Notes under the pieces: model-generated
What the model was told of the DNA's origin: nothing
Database searches by the model: none
Seen by the model: only the letters and a program-made list of their open reading frames with translations
Part shown: one piece after another, positions 1 to 12,236 of the stretch
Layout of the letters: each line of letters begins with the position of its first letter
How positions within the stretch are numbered: position 1 is the first letter of the stretch
Made by a program: the position numbers and the translations under genes
Source: Annona cherimola
Taxonomy: Eukaryota > Streptophyta > Magnoliopsida > Magnoliales > Annonaceae
Direction of reading: 5' to 3'
Assembly (NCBI GenBank): GCA_030490835.1
Contig: CM059975.1
Coordinates: forward strand, 36,736,133-36,800,132
Length of the DNA: 64,000 nt

Positions 1-175
1 CGAGTTGGACGACTTATATAAAGGGTTTGATGGGTTGTAAAACCTCAACTTTAGTCCGTTTATTTAATTAAATGGTTGAACAGGTTGGCAGATCATAAAC
101 TGTTTATTCAAAAATTTCAACCTCAATCCATTTAAATGGGTTGGATGGATGGGTTGGTAGGTTTACCATTACTAT
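1..175. repeat. Dispersed 'GGGTTGG / CCCATTTAA' repeat fragment
   Basis: Contains repeated gggttgtaaaacc, tttaattaaatgg and aaatgggttggatgg phrases. Reverse-complement versions (tcaaccca, tttaacccattt) recur near 29440-29670 and 37270-37390. It looks like a dispersed repeat of the type common in plant genomes. No ends or target duplication can be assigned. Confidence 0.4.
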
Positions 176-182
176 TAACACT

Positions 183-1130
183 ACGCAGCATGCAGAACAT
201 GACAACGATCGGGTGAATGATTCACATCAAATTAGTGGTCACACGGCCACAAGAGAAGCTTTGGCGCGACAATAAACATTTGCTTCCCAGACGACGCTCT
301 GAATCTCGCTCTATTACTGCGAAGTTGTACATTCGAACGGAACGCATAAAAAATGCACGTGTATGGATAATCTTTTCATTTTTCTCTTGTTTTATTCATA
401 TCAAAGAAATAACTGGCAGGTGGCAGCAACTAGCAGCATCCACGCAGCGGTCCCCCTCTCTATCGGAGTCGTGGAGATGACGTTCGTACATCCTAGTGCT
501 TGCGCTGGTCGTATGCACCCGACTTAATGTTTATAATTTTTTTTAAAAAAATTTTATAAAATTATTTATCTAAATGTATTTAATATGTGAATTAATTTTT
601 ACTATTTTTGGAAACTAATAGATTTTTTTAGATTTTTAAAAATTAATGGTATTTTTAGTAATTTAAAATTACTAAAATGTTGCAGATTTTTAAAAATCTA
701 AAAAATATCTAAAAATATAAAAAAATAGTAAAAATTGATACACATATTAAATATACTTAAATGAAAATTTGTGTAAAGAAATTTTAAAAAAAATGAGTGT
801 ATGCACCTGGGTGCATTAAGACTTAATGCACTAGGTGGATACGACTGAGCCCCGATGCTTGAGATGCTTGGCAATCGACATAAGAAGAATCCCTAACCAA
901 CACTACAGGCATCGGCATGCTTTCTTGTATCCCACAGCGAAGACAAGAACGTACCAAGGAAAATGTCCTTCTTCCCAAGAACGTACCAAGGAAAATGTGA
1001 GCATAACATATGGGTGAAAATAGTTTTGGGTTAAAAAATTTTCATCTTCTAGTTTCTCATATGCTTCCCAGCAATTAAGGGTGTTAATGAATCAGATTGG
1101 ATAGACTATTTAATAAAAGTTATTAACAAC
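183..1130 (+). repeat. Segmental duplication, copy A (partner 36300-37265)
   Basis: Bases 183-512 match 36300-36634 closely, sharing 'catcaaattagtgg', 'aaacattt.cttccca', 'attcatatca.agaaataactgg' and 'tatcggagt.gtggag'. After a foldback insertion the match resumes around 899-1130 against 36994-37265, with 'ggcatgct.tcttgta' and 'catatgggtgaaaatag' in common. An open frame of 87 codons at 217-480 is not convincing as coding, because the partner copy is disrupted and no family is recognisable. Copy A alone also has a 23-bp direct repeat at about 947-1000 (caagaacgtaccaaggaaaa...). The original role is unknown; promoter-like or non-coding DNA is as likely as a gene fragment. Confidence 0.7.
514..830. 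mobile_element. Foldback (long inverted repeat) MITE, copy F1
   Basis: The two halves are inverted copies of each other around a centre at about 641-675, where 'aaaattaatggtattt' faces 'aaatgttgcagatttt'. Outer arms read 'aatgtatttaatatgtgaat' on the left and 'attaaatatacttaaatg' on the right. The right tip is 'gcacctgggtgcattaag'. The 9-mer gacttaatg occurs at both ends (521-529 and 821-829) and may mark a target duplication. No coding capacity. It interrupts segmental-duplication copy A. Confidence 0.65.
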
Positions 1131-1899
1131 GATTTTTTTACTGCATATATTTATATATTGCAAATTTGAGGCTTAAGGAAGCAATCTGGTTCGTACAAAA
1201 ATAATTTTTCTTGTAGCGAAATGATGTTTTCACATCATGTATTGGAGGCAATAATATTTAATATTGCATCAATTCTTCTGGATTCAGTAAATACTAATTA
1301 AATATGTTGGCAGCATATTAAGTTGCCCGAGTACACTCCATTTTTCTCAACATTCGTCTTGACATGCAAATTACGGGAGTTTCTTAAACGAGATAAAAAT
1401 ACTTGTCAACCCCCCAAGGAAATGCAACAAAATGAAATGCAACAAAATGTAGAACATTAAGACTTAAAAATAAGGAGAGATCAAAGCCTGAATTTTAAGC
1501 CCCGAATCTAGAAACCTTCGAATCCTATAAATATATAATTATTAGAACACGACCTAGATGTAAATTGAGGGTGTGTGATGCTGGAACATCATCCGCTATG
1601 GTGGAATTGTCAATAAAACCACTTTGGATGGCTACGTTAAGGATATTTTATCTTCACAAGAGGAAAACAAACATCATGCTTAATAAGTAAGACTTGAAAA
1701 TAAACTTTAATTCACAAAATTCATGTCTTCAAAGTTCTCAAGAGAATTTTATTTATAAATAAGCCTGGGGAAAGCCTTACATTACTTTCCCGATGTGGGA
1801 CAAACAAAACGAAAAAGTGAATACATAAAAACTTATTTCTAACTTTTCAATGTAGGACAAAACAAACTCTCTGTCAATGTGTTTAGAAAGTTTTATAAC
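1131..1899. other. Unassigned AT-rich DNA
   Basis: No coding stretch, repeat family or RNA gene recognised. There is a short 'aaatgcaacaaaatg' duplication at about 1420-1450. Confidence 0.4.
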
Positions 1900-2095
1900 T
1901 TTTCTTTATCAAAAGTTATAAAACTTTTAAATGAAAAACTTTTAGTGTAAAAGTTTTTGAAACAAAAGAAAATAATGTGATATGATAGAAGTAGTGATGA
2001 TAAGTTAAGAGAGTAAGATTAAAATAGATAAGTTGATTGCATAGATATCCGTATAAAAATAGTTGAAAAGTAGGTAGTGCACAATCACGGGTGTA
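1900..2095 (+). mobile_element. Tourist-like MITE, partial copy T1
   Basis: Shares 'aatgtgatatgatag', 'aaaatagataagttgatt' and 'agttgaaaagtagg' with the fuller copies at 32783-33063, 33941-34232 (inverted) and 19901-20191 (inverted). Both terminal GGGTGTGTTTGG ends are missing or decayed. Non-coding. Confidence 0.5.
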
Positions 2096-2379
2096 TCATT
2101 AAGAACTCATGACCACCAATATCAATTTATACTAAATCATATTAAAACTAATAGCTAACAATAACATAGAATAATGATGAGATGGGTTGAATCTAGAGAG
2201 CGACAATAAAAGTTGAATTATTTAGAAAAGAAAATTTTTATTCAACTAAATATCCAAAACAAAATTACAGCTAAAATTAAAGTGTAATAAAAATAACCAT
2301 ATATAAAATCTAACTAAAAACAAAGAAAATAAAATTCTAAAATTAATAAAGAAAAAGAAAAAAAATCTGAATAGCTTGC

Positions 2380-2680
2380 GCAAAGATCTCTTTTCCCTAA
2401 GTTTCTCGTGACCTATTGCAAAAATTGAAGATCGGATTGGAAAAGTAGACTGAGATTAGGATTCGTCGTGCCTTGCCACCACTCCCTTTTATACGGGAGA
2501 AAAACCGTGGGGAACAAAAAGGATTGCTGGCGTTGCTTGATTCCTGTGCACTTGTTTGCTGGATTTGCGGATAAATGCGGGGCATACTTCCTCCACCAGC
2601 TTGCCGCTGAATTGTTGGACCCTGCAAATGAGACGATACACATGCTTCTAAAACGGACGCTGCAGATCAACTAAATTGCT
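2380..2680. other. GC-richer island, possible exon fragment on the minus strand
   Basis: More GC-rich than its surroundings. On the minus strand a splice-acceptor-like 'tcatttgcag' near 2629-2638 is followed by an open frame that is Gln/Ser-rich and includes PRIYPQIQQTSAQESSNASN. The codons after about 2520 look random and the plus strand is open for 68 codons as well, so coding status is unproven. It ends against foldback copy F2. No family recognised. Confidence 0.25.
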
Positions 2681-2713
2681 GTTATGATTTAGTTATTGAG
2701 ATCCCGATCTTGT

Positions 2714-3070
2714 TCACCTGGGTGCATTTAGCTTCAGCGCACCAGGCTGTATTAACCTATTTTTTTTGTTTTTCTAAATTTTTTATACAAGTGTTTATCT
2801 AAGTGTATTTAACATGTATATCAATTTTTATTATGTTTGAAATATTTTTTACATATTTATTTTTTATTTTTGAAAATCACTGGTATTTTAGTAATTTTAA
2901 ATTACCTAAAATACTACTAATTTTTTAAAATAAAAAAATAAATATTTAAAATACTCCAAAAATGTTAAAAATTGATAAACATGTTAAATATACTCAGATT
3001 AATACTTTTATAAAAAAATTCAAAAAAAATAAAAAATGAGTTAATATGGCTTCAGTGCACCTGGGTGCAA
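2714..3070. mobile_element. Foldback MITE, copy F2
   Basis: Same architecture and core as F1. Left arm has 'aagtgtatttaacatgtata' and right arm 'aaacatgttaaatatactca'; the centre is at about 2870-2915. Both tips carry 'cacctgggtgca' and both carry a direct repeat gcttcag(c/t)gcacc. The right tip tgcacctgggtgca is itself nearly palindromic. Non-coding. Confidence 0.65.
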
Positions 3071-4975
3071 ATGATTCGAATCCGAATCATCGGTGCTTGA
3101 GTTAAAGCAGTGTTGCAATCCTAGCCGAGGTGGGAACAGTTGGAACTGATGGAGGCCACGGAATTTGCTAAAAATGGATGTTGGACTCCCTTGAAACAGA
3201 CACGTGGACCGTTAGAATTAGCTTCGATTAATCTAGACAGCTAGATTTGAGCTTCTATGTCTACGGTAGTGATTGATGTAAAATGGACCGCAAGATAGAT
3301 CACGGTTGGATTGCTTGATATTTTGAGGCTCTACTCAAACCAAACCAAGACTTGTTTTCGAAAACTCAATTCAAACCAAAACAATTTTATAAAATTTGAA
3401 TTAAACTTTGGATCAGAAGAATTAATGGTTTTAGCTGATAATTTGGGTTAATACCTTATATTTTCAATTTCTTATAAATATTTTACATTGTTTTACGTAA
3501 AATTTATTAAATGAATTTCTTTTAATAATAAATAACTATTAAGTTTCCAAAAATTACAGAAAAAAAACGAAGTTTCAAAAACTGCTAAAAGTGTTATTCA
3601 ATGTCGTTAATATTGAAAATCTAGTTCAGTGCGAGATCGACGATGATGATGAAGAAGACGGCATCGCCGACGAACAAATGGTCGGTTTATTTCTGCAATG
3701 AAGATGGCATTTTTCACCGAAAGAGGCATGGGTACCAGATCTGGTCTGGTACAGATTTAGGTATTTGGTGGCCGACGGCAAAGCAGGTGCGACGTGAAAT
3801 CTTTGTTTACAAACGGCATTTAAGCCGGCGTGAGGGTAAGATAGACTTTTCCGCTTGCAATTGACTTCTGTTTCGGGTTTAGCATGACGGCATGGGCACA
3901 CGGAGATTCACGGGCAAAATCATCTTTTCAAAAGCATAAATAATAATGGTACTGGTGGCATAGGCATGAAAGGAACTTGATAAAATATTATATGCATAAA
4001 AGAAATTTATAAAACATTATGAGTATATAAGGAATTTTGAACAAATGTTATGGACATGTGAGAAATTTTCCTAAATTTAATTAAAAGTGATAAAAAGAAA
4101 ATAAGATTAAAAATATTTAAAATAAGATCGAAGTTTATAGTTCATTAGCAATATAATCAGTTTAGTTATATATTTAAAGTTAATATAGGATATCGGCTTA
4201 TATAAATATATTGAAACGATTTTATTTAATCTAACTCTTTTGAATTGAAAATTGAATTATTTACTTATGCAATTCAAGTTCGGATTTTGGGTTCTGTTCG
4301 GATTATAATTAACTGAAGCTAAATCATATTGTAATTTGATTTGGGTTAAACCCGAATTTGTACTCCAAACCCAAATAATCTCAGTCCAAACCATTTAAAT
4401 GTCAGGTTACTTGGGTTGGTATTTGAGTTACTTAGTTGCACCCTTACATATAATATATAACTGGATATGGCTATTCGTTCATTATTTATTAGGCAGAAAG
4501 CAAAAAATTATATATACTTATCTCAATGTGTCTTTTTGAATGTAATACTTATAAAACGTAGATGAAGATAAAGTTTGTATTATGAATTTGACTCATGCAC
4601 TAGCCCTTGTTGGCTGTCAAAATCGCTGGTCATATTTAATTATATAAAGTATATAGATCAAATCATTATTTAACCGTCATGATAAGACCATGATATTAGG
4701 TTCAATTGGTTATTTCTCTTTAAAGTGAAGTAAAATGTCATAAATTACGCTATAAGAAATTGGATAAATTTCAAAGTGGATTACGATCTTTTTTAAATTC
4801 TCCTTTTATCTTGCAACTCAAATTATCCGAAATACGAGAGGTAGTGCTAAAAATTGTTTATATGATACAAAGTTCCTTCAACTGGAACCGAACTCAGGAC
4901 ATCTGACACAAAAAGAAGTTGCCAATGGAGATATATGCGCATGTAGGCGATTATGATCTTTTTGGAGCAAATTAA
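3071..4975. other. Unassigned DNA with a GC-richer patch and repeat-like flanks
   Basis: At 3610-3905 the sequence is GC-richer, with an open plus frame of 73 codons at 3643-3864 and an overlapping minus frame. Neither resembles a known family, so neither is called a gene. The flanks at about 3330-3440 and 4250-4445 are rich in 'caaaccaaa', 'gggtt' and 'aacccaa' phrases and may be ends of an old dispersed repeat. Confidence 0.3.
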
Positions 4976-5286
4976 CATGAATTCTTGTTAGTTTATTTTT
5001 TACTTTTTCAAAATTTTCTTGAAAATGTAGGTTTAAGTGCATTTAATTTATACGGAATATCATAAATTTTTGAGTATGTACTTCTAAAATTTTAAAATCA
5101 ACAATTATTTAAACTATTTAAGTAATTTTTTAATCTAAGAACTATGGATTTTTTAAGTCCCAAATAATGTAATACGTACATATTTAAAATTGTAAAATTT
5201 GATGTGTAGATCAATTATACTTAAGTCCAGATTTTCGTAAAAACAAAAAGATTTAAAAAATTTGCCCAAACTAACATGAGCTCCTA
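4976..5286. mobile_element. Foldback MITE, copy F3 (degenerate)
   Basis: The inverted ends are 'aacatgaattcttgttag' on the left and 'ccaaactaacatgagctcc' on the right. Inner arms carry 'taagtgcatttaattta' and 'caattatacttaag', and the centre lies near 5100-5140. More diverged from F1, F2, F4 and F5 than they are from each other, so probably the oldest copy. Confidence 0.5.
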
Positions 5287-5622
5287 TTAAACAGGACTAA
5301 TAGGGTCATGACTCTTCAAAAAAATTACATTAGTTGTCTTTAGTTAATGAAACTTTAAGAATAAATTATTTAATGTATTTCATTAAAGAAAAACTATAAG
5401 AATAATTAATAAATTAAGAACTTGAAACTAAAATCATTAATATTATGATAATTATATTTAGATCCTCGATGATATAATAATTCTAATCTAAATGACATTC
5501 AAAAAGTACTGCGGTTGAGAATAGTTGTTAGTCCAACGAAAATCATCATTGTGTATCTCATTGCGCATCCATTATATTATTTCTCTAAGTTTAAAGAATG
5601 AACATTGTGCATCCATCATGTT

Positions 5623-5706
5623 ATCGTTTCTAGGTTTAACAAAGCAATCATTACTTCTTTTAATATCGTTTCTAGGTTTAACAAAGCAATCATTACTTCT
5701 TTTAAT
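5623..5706 (+). repeat. 42-bp tandem duplication
   Basis: Two adjacent, nearly identical units beginning atcgtttctaggtttaacaa. The overlapping 77-codon frame (5525-5758) results from this duplication and has no gene-like features. Confidence 0.75.
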
Positions 5707-5786
5707 ACTGCATTACATGCAAAATATATTTTACAACAAGAAAAATCATTTTATATAGCAAGAAAATTAGCTACATAAGAATAAGG

Positions 5787-8745
5787 GTTAAGTTCAAATA
5801 TATCCACTACATTTGCCTTTAATTATAAATATATCCACTACGTTTGAAAACTTTTACATAAACTCACTAATTATGAGTGAAATTTCAAATGTACTCATTC
5901 CGTCAGAGATAATTAAAACTCATCGTTACTCATTATATGAAATATCCAAAATACCCTTTATATTTTAACAATAATAGTCATTCAACTATGATAGAAATTA
6001 ATGATAAAAAGGATAATTTGCAAAAATACCTTGATAGTTTGACCATGAATACAAATATATCTATAGAGTTTTATAATTTATAACTAACCCTTATAAAGGT
6101 TCACAATCAAATATATCCACAGAGCTATCATGTTATCATTACACTGTCATAGTATATGTGTATTTGAAGAGACATACAAACTATGTGAGTATATTTATAA
6201 TGTCTGAATTTAAATTAGTATATTTAATGTTTGTAAATATAACCGTATAGTTTGATCATAATTGCAACGATACCCTTGTCTTAATTGTGCATGATGATGT
6301 AAATATATTTACAATTATGGTTAACTATGTTAGGTTATTTGCAATTCCTAAAATTATGCAGGTGTGTAAGCAATTATGGCCAAATTATTGGGACATATTT
6401 GCACATTATCTTAAAAAAATAAGTACCTGAATATTTTTGGTCATCCTTCCGTTACATTTGCTCGATCAACTGCATACAGGTAAACGCACATACGATTTTT
6501 TGAACTATTAGGGATGGATCTATAACAGCTTTTACCATCAAAAAGGGACAAATAAATAACACTAATTTTTTTATATCAACAGTGGCCATTTAACAAAAGA
6601 AATCCATCAACTACAAATATTTTTAAACATGACATAAACAACTTTTTGACAAGTGATAAAACCATGACTTATATAACACTTTAATAAAGAAAATTACTAC
6701 ATGTTCATATGTGTATGTTTAATATGGAAAACAAAATGGGCTATTACTCATTAAGTTATAAGGCAGATAAATTTAATTGGAATATAACCGTTTTTATATT
6801 ATTTTGGAGATATTAAATATAAAAGTATATATCTCTCGAGTAATATTCAAGTGCAGTGGCATCAAAATGGGCCCCACATAATGATAAAAATATAATTCAC
6901 TCTACCCATTGTGTTTAAAATAATATATTCTATTACAATATCAATTTTTGTCTCAACCATATATGTGTATGGACTTAATCTGAAAAATGGTATAAATTTA
7001 ACGTAATAAAATAATTTAATATAAATAACAAATTTAAAGTTGTTTTTTCAACATGTGAACCATTCTTTATAAAATTTATATATAAATAAATAATTTTATA
7101 AAATTTTATTATATTTTAATATGTTTGAAGTGCATTTTTTGATAAATGTACTGTTGTTACAATACAATGGCACAATACGTGACAACTCTTTTTATCTTTA
7201 GTTAATTAGTAGATTGCCTTATATTGTTCACTAAAGGACCATGATTTTGCTAATTTTTAGATAGAATAAAAATATAAATCAAATAGGCATGAAATGATTA
7301 AACGATATTTATTAGCCTATCAAAATAAAATTATCATAAAAATATATTTATGTTAAGATAAAAATAATATTTTAATATACAAATATAAATTGATTACAAA
7401 AAATAAATTACGCAGGATTAAAATATTTTAAAGTTTAATTAGTAGATTAAAATGCATTTTAAATATCTTAAAATGGACAGGTAATGCAAATGCTATTGCA
7501 TGTGCACAGACGTTTGGTGCACTGTCAGAGCCTGCAAGGCGGTATAGTGCTCCGCCTTCGCCAACCGGATGACAACCGATGGTTGCCCCTCAGCCCAGCT
7601 ACCACCCACGGCATCATACCCATCTTCAACCATGACGCTCAAGACCAGCATCCATGAAATGAAAATGACAAAAAAAAAAAAAAAAATACCAGGCTTCTGC
7701 ATTTTCTGCAGTTTTCTACAAGTCAAACAGCTCATTTTTTCGACCATGCCCCAACTCGTCGTCCTCCACAGTTGCAGCCACACAAAACCCACCGGCGGCA
7801 ACACGGTAGGGACAAGATGGTAGCCAACCAACAAAAAAATTTTCGATCACAGTATTCTAGATGGGACCCATTAAATTTTAATCAGGAATTTGGTCCAAGT
7901 AAGCACCGATCGAGCAACCCCTCTTCGTTCTTTTTTTCTTTTTTCTTTTTATTTCGACGAATCAGAACCACTAAGCACGCCTTCAAATTTGGCAGCAACA
8001 AGATCTCAAGTTCGGCAACTTATAAGTTATAACCAACAAAATTGGACAAGCCTTGTCAGTGGCTGCACTCCGGCACCCACTAAGTAAAGCACCATTAATA
8101 CGGGAGTCTACCCATCCACCTTTAACTATAACCAATGCACCGATCGCAGCAATTGAGGTACAATCCAGCAACATGGTGAAAAAAACACCAAAATCGACGG
8201 TAGCAGCTCTGTTAAAGCCGGCGGTTCACCGACCAAAATGCTGCAGACCATATAATGTTCTTTTTTTTTTATGATTATATTTACATACATCTCAACACAC
8301 ATTACATTGAAATTATGAGACATTCTTACAAATACGGAGATACATAACTCCCCCAAATACGGACATCCTGTCAATGACGATTAATTGACCTTGGCTCCCA
8401 ACAGAAGCTCTCATTTTCACTGCCCCACCTTTCTTAACGAGGCAAAACATAAGGAAAAAAAAAATTAAAGAAAGTGACAAAGGTGAAAATAAAACTAAGT
8501 TTTACTTCAATCGTGCTAAGACATTACTTTAGTTAAGACAATTTTACTACCTTATTTATTGTTTTGGGTAATTTTACAGTTATCCCAGTATAAAGAAAAT
8601 GAAACTTGAACTATAACAAAAAAAAAGCACATCTTTTAGGTACATGAACACCTGAAGACAGAATTTTTGATTGAACAGAGAAATTTAAAAAAAAACATAA
8701 TAATATTGCAAATCAACAGGATGTCTAAGGAGAGAAAAGGATGAG
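5787..8745. other. Long AT-rich intergenic stretch
   Basis: At 5790-6160 the phrase 'aaatatatccacta' and relatives recur, suggesting an old dispersed repeat. At 7480-8270 the DNA is GC-richer, with a poly(A) run at about 7669-7686 and overlapping short frames on both strands; the longest, 113 codons on the minus strand, is unlike any family recognised here and contains a poly-Phe run read from the poly(A) tract. No gene is called. Confidence 0.35.
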
Positions 8746-8752
8746 TGAATGA

Positions 8753-8920
8753 TTGAAACCTCACATTGCATCTCTTCATTTTACATCTAATAAATTTGCT
8801 ACATGTCATTTTAAACATTGTTAATATAATTGCCTATGCTGTTACTGCTTTAGCTATTTTGCTTTTATTGTTTATCTATGATACAATATAATGCATATGA
8901 TAATTTTTAAAATCCTAACA
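8753..8920 (-). mobile_element. 3' LTR of the Copia element (minus strand)
   Basis: Read on the minus strand it starts TGTTAGGATTT at 8920, directly after a polypurine stretch 'atgacaagggaa' (8921-8932). It matches the fuller LTR at 15956-16243, sharing 'gatgcaatgtg', 'aaaatgacatgta' and 'tcatagataaacaa'. It lacks about 120 bp present in that copy. Its outer boundary is approximate; no convincing target duplication was found. Confidence 0.7.
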
Positions 8921-10138
8921 TTCCCTTGTCATTTTCCAAATTAATATTAACTCTATTCAACTAAAGAAATCTCATAGATAAATAAAGATATCGTGCAGAT
9001 TTAAATCTTTACTTAATGAAAATATATTAACAATTACCAAGGTGTATAGTAGCCAAGGTTTTTAACTGTCAACCCCATTTGATAAATTAGGCATACCTCA
9101 CATACAATATTTTAAAATACATTCAGTGTTGTAAAAGGCAACAAGATATAACCATGTGTCGGTGTCCTAATTTCATGAGTACCTCAGAGTGAATCTACAC
9201 ACTTTATAATCAAAAGCGGTCTCATTTAATACTCATATAGGTTGATCTATGTAGAGTACCCTGTAACTAAATACTTCAACAATTAGATTCATTAAGAGTA
9301 TAAAACACTCAACCTTATAAATACGTTATAAGATTCAAGCACTGCCTGAGAGATGCAAAAATATAAATGTAATCAATGCTTACAAGTTGCAAAAATAACT
9401 TATTTTGGTCATTGAACGCTTAGACTTGGACTACAAAAATAGAGTTGAGTTTCGATTATAGCAAATACTAGATGCGGATTTTAGTCTCATCCCTCTTGAT
9501 TTTTTCTGGACCACTTTCTTAGTAAGGGTTTTGGTAAGTAGTCTACCAAGTTTTCATTTGATCTTACAAAGTCTATATTAACTATTCCATCTTGGAGCAA
9601 TTGTCTTACATAATTATGTCTCAATGCAATATGTCATGACTTATATATGTAAGTTTTATTATCTACTCTAGATGAGATTGCTTCGCTATCACAATGTAAA
9701 TAAATGAAAAGCATTAGTTTAGGCCAAATAGAAATCTCAAGTAGTAGATTTTTAAGCCACTCTAACTCTTTCCCTACTGCAGCTAAAGCAAGGAACTCAA
9801 ACTCCATGGTTGAATGTGTAATGCGGGTTTATTTTTTGGAAGCCCAAGAAATAACAGCTCCCCAAATTGTAAAAATCAAGCCACTAGTAGATACTGATTC
9901 TTTGATATTAGAAATCTAATTTGCATCACTATACCATTCTAATACATTGGGTTCACCACTAAAATACAATCTATATTCAATGGTCTTTCTCAAAGTTTTT
10001 AAAATTCTATAAATTGCATTTTAATGTATATATCTGGTTACCAATGAAGTTTTTTAATACACCTACAATAAAAGCAATATCTAGTCTAGTACAACATATA
10101 GGATATATTAAACTTCCTATTACTTTAGCATAATTAAC

Positions 10139-10860
10139 CTATTTTATGGATCTACCATTATTAAACTGCTTGAGCATCTTTTTAATGTAATGAGATTGAG
10201 AAAAAGAAAATACATTACAATCTCTTACAATTTTGATGCCAAGAATGAAATCCGCTCTGCTCATATCTCTCGTATTAATGTTAACTGATAGAAAATTTTT
10301 AATTTTTATAATACTCTCAAGGTCAGTATCAAATATAAGAATATCGTCCACATATAAATAAATAGTAACACATCTATTGTCAATAAATTTACAATAATAT
10401 ATTTATCTAACTGAATTAATTTAAAATAATTTGCTAACACAACTTAATCAAAATTTTCATATCATTATTTAGGTGCTTGTTCCAAATGATATAAAGGTTT
10501 TATTAATCTATAGCCTTTTGTTTTCTTGTTAAGGTAATATAAAATTTTCAAGTTGTTTCATATAAATTTCCTTATCTAAATCTTCATTTAGAGAAGCAGA
10601 TTTTTACATCTATTTGATAAATTTCAAGATGATAAATTGACGCTAAAGTCATTAATAACCCAATGGTCGAAATTATAGCAATTGGGGCTTAAGTTTCAAA
10701 GAAATCAATATCTTCCTTTTGTTTGCATCTCATAGCTATTAATCTTGATTTAAATTTATTAATGATTTAATTTCTTTTTAAATATCCATTTGTAGCCTAT
10801 AATTTTAGACTCATTTAGTAAATTAACCAATTTCTATGTACCATTTTTCGTTATTGAATC
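10139..10860 (-). pseudogene. Copia reverse transcriptase fragment
   Basis: The 3' part (10139-10351) reads MDDILIF, then ADFILGIKI, then SQSHYIKKML, all hallmark Copia RT motifs in the expected order. The aspartate pair of the active site is retained. The 5' part up to about 10860 contains GCKWIFKR-like and MDVK-like stretches, recognisable only across several frames because of stops and indels. It cannot encode an active enzyme. Confidence 0.85.
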
Positions 10861-11621
10861 AATTTCATCTTGGATGACTTCTTTTTAGTACGATGCATAT
10901 ATAAATTTCATGCTTTTCATAAGTGGATGAATCCCCTTTATTATAAAATATAATCATATGTTCTTCATTTGTTTTACCTCTAGATCCTTCTACAGGGTAT
11001 AACTGAAAATCAAGGTCAAAACAGTTATAGTCATCTTTCCTAGCTCGTTTACTTCTTCTCACATTATCATCTTTTATATTTTTTCTATAGGTATAAAGTT
11101 ATTATTTATGGATTTATTCAATGGTTGAGAAAATTTTCATCACTTTGATCGAGCCTAGTTATTGACTTATAAATATTTTCTTAAAAATTAGCATCTCAAG
11201 ATTCAATATTGATGTTCTATTGAATTGGATTATTAGGCTCTACTATCACAAACCCATAAGCTTTACTATTCATTGCATAATCTATAAATATACATTTTAT
11301 TCCTTTTGTCCTAATTTTGTTCTTTTAGGATCATATAATCATACTCTAAAGGATTTAAAATTAGATGTTTTATTTTTTTATAATTCATATGGAGTAACCT
11401 TAGTTTTCTTATGGGAAATTTTGTTAAGAATATAACAAGCCATTAATAAAGCTTCACCCCACTAGCTTTTACTTAAGTCTATATTAATTAACATTGAATT
11501 TACTATTTCAACTAAAGTTCTATTTTTTTATTTATAGTTCTATTTTTTGATGTGTATATAGGGTTGTTACTTGGTGAATTATTACAATATTTTCACAAAA
11601 ATTAATAACATTATTTGATAG

Positions 11622-11816
11622 CTATTCACCCCCTTTATCTGATCTTAGGCATTTAATTATCTTTTCAAATTGATTTTCAATTTTAGCCTTACAGGATTTA
11701 AATTTATCTAGGACTTCGTATTTAGTTCTTAATAAATAGATATAAGTATATTTATTAAAATTATCTGTAAAAGTTATAAAGTATTTCTTTCTACCCCGTC
11801 TTAATATATTCTCCAT
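11622..11816 (-). pseudogene. Copia integrase core fragment
   Basis: A 64-codon open piece of the Copia pol remnant. It opens with a Gly/Arg-rich turn, then YFITFTDNFNKYTYIYLL, a family hallmark of the integrase catalytic core, and ends LRSDKGGE, which holds the second catalytic aspartate. Upstream and downstream coding continues in other frames. It is the best-preserved integrase segment of the element and belongs to the same pseudogene as the neighbouring reverse transcriptase. Confidence 0.85.
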
Positions 11817-12236
11817 ATCACAAATATATGGATGAATTAAACCTAATAATTCAAAATTCTTTTCAACCTTTTGAAATAATTTTTTATTAATTTTAATTTG
11901 AACACATTATTTTACATTTATCTAAAAATTCATTAGACTTCATCATAGTATCCATACTAAAAAAATTAACAAGACCTAGTCTACTATGCTATACAGAAAA
12001 GAGTCTATAATATAAGTAGAATATGATGATCCATTATTGACGTTTATGTAAAATATGTCATTTATAATATAGCCTTTGCCCACAAATACACCTCTCTTGG
12101 TTACAATGATTTGATTTGACTCAAATACCAATCTAAAATCTTACTTACTAAGAAGACTAATTGAGACAAGATTCTTATGTATTTCTCGTACATGACGTAC
12201 GTGTAAAACTCCAAATATAGTATATGAATTTATAAA

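Larger units (their letters stand above)
9440..12236 (-). pseudogene. Ty1/Copia retrotransposon pol polyprotein, decayed
   Basis: Read from high to low coordinates the domain order is GAG-pre-integrase, integrase, reverse transcriptase, RNase H, which is the Copia order. The first part (about 11880-12236) carries a ...LVSISLLSK... motif. Integrase contains YFITFTDNFNKYTYIYLL and LRSDKGGE. Reverse transcriptase contains MDDILIF with both aspartates. The RNase H region (about 9690-9960) contains YSDAN and STMEFEF motifs. Stops and frameshifts occur throughout, so no polyprotein can be made. Gag is absent: the internal region is cut at about 12237 by unrelated Gypsy DNA. The flanking Copia LTRs lie at 8753-8920 and 15956-16243. 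The lineage within Copia is not determined. Confidence 0.9.

Noticed and set aside
7493..7834. 113-codon minus-strand frame with a hydrophobic run
   Set aside because: The hydrophobic run is poly-Phe read from a poly(A) tract; overlapping plus frames are equally open and no homologue comes to mind.
9704..9919. 71-codon plus-strand frame
   Set aside because: Antisense to clear Copia RNase H sequence on the minus strand.
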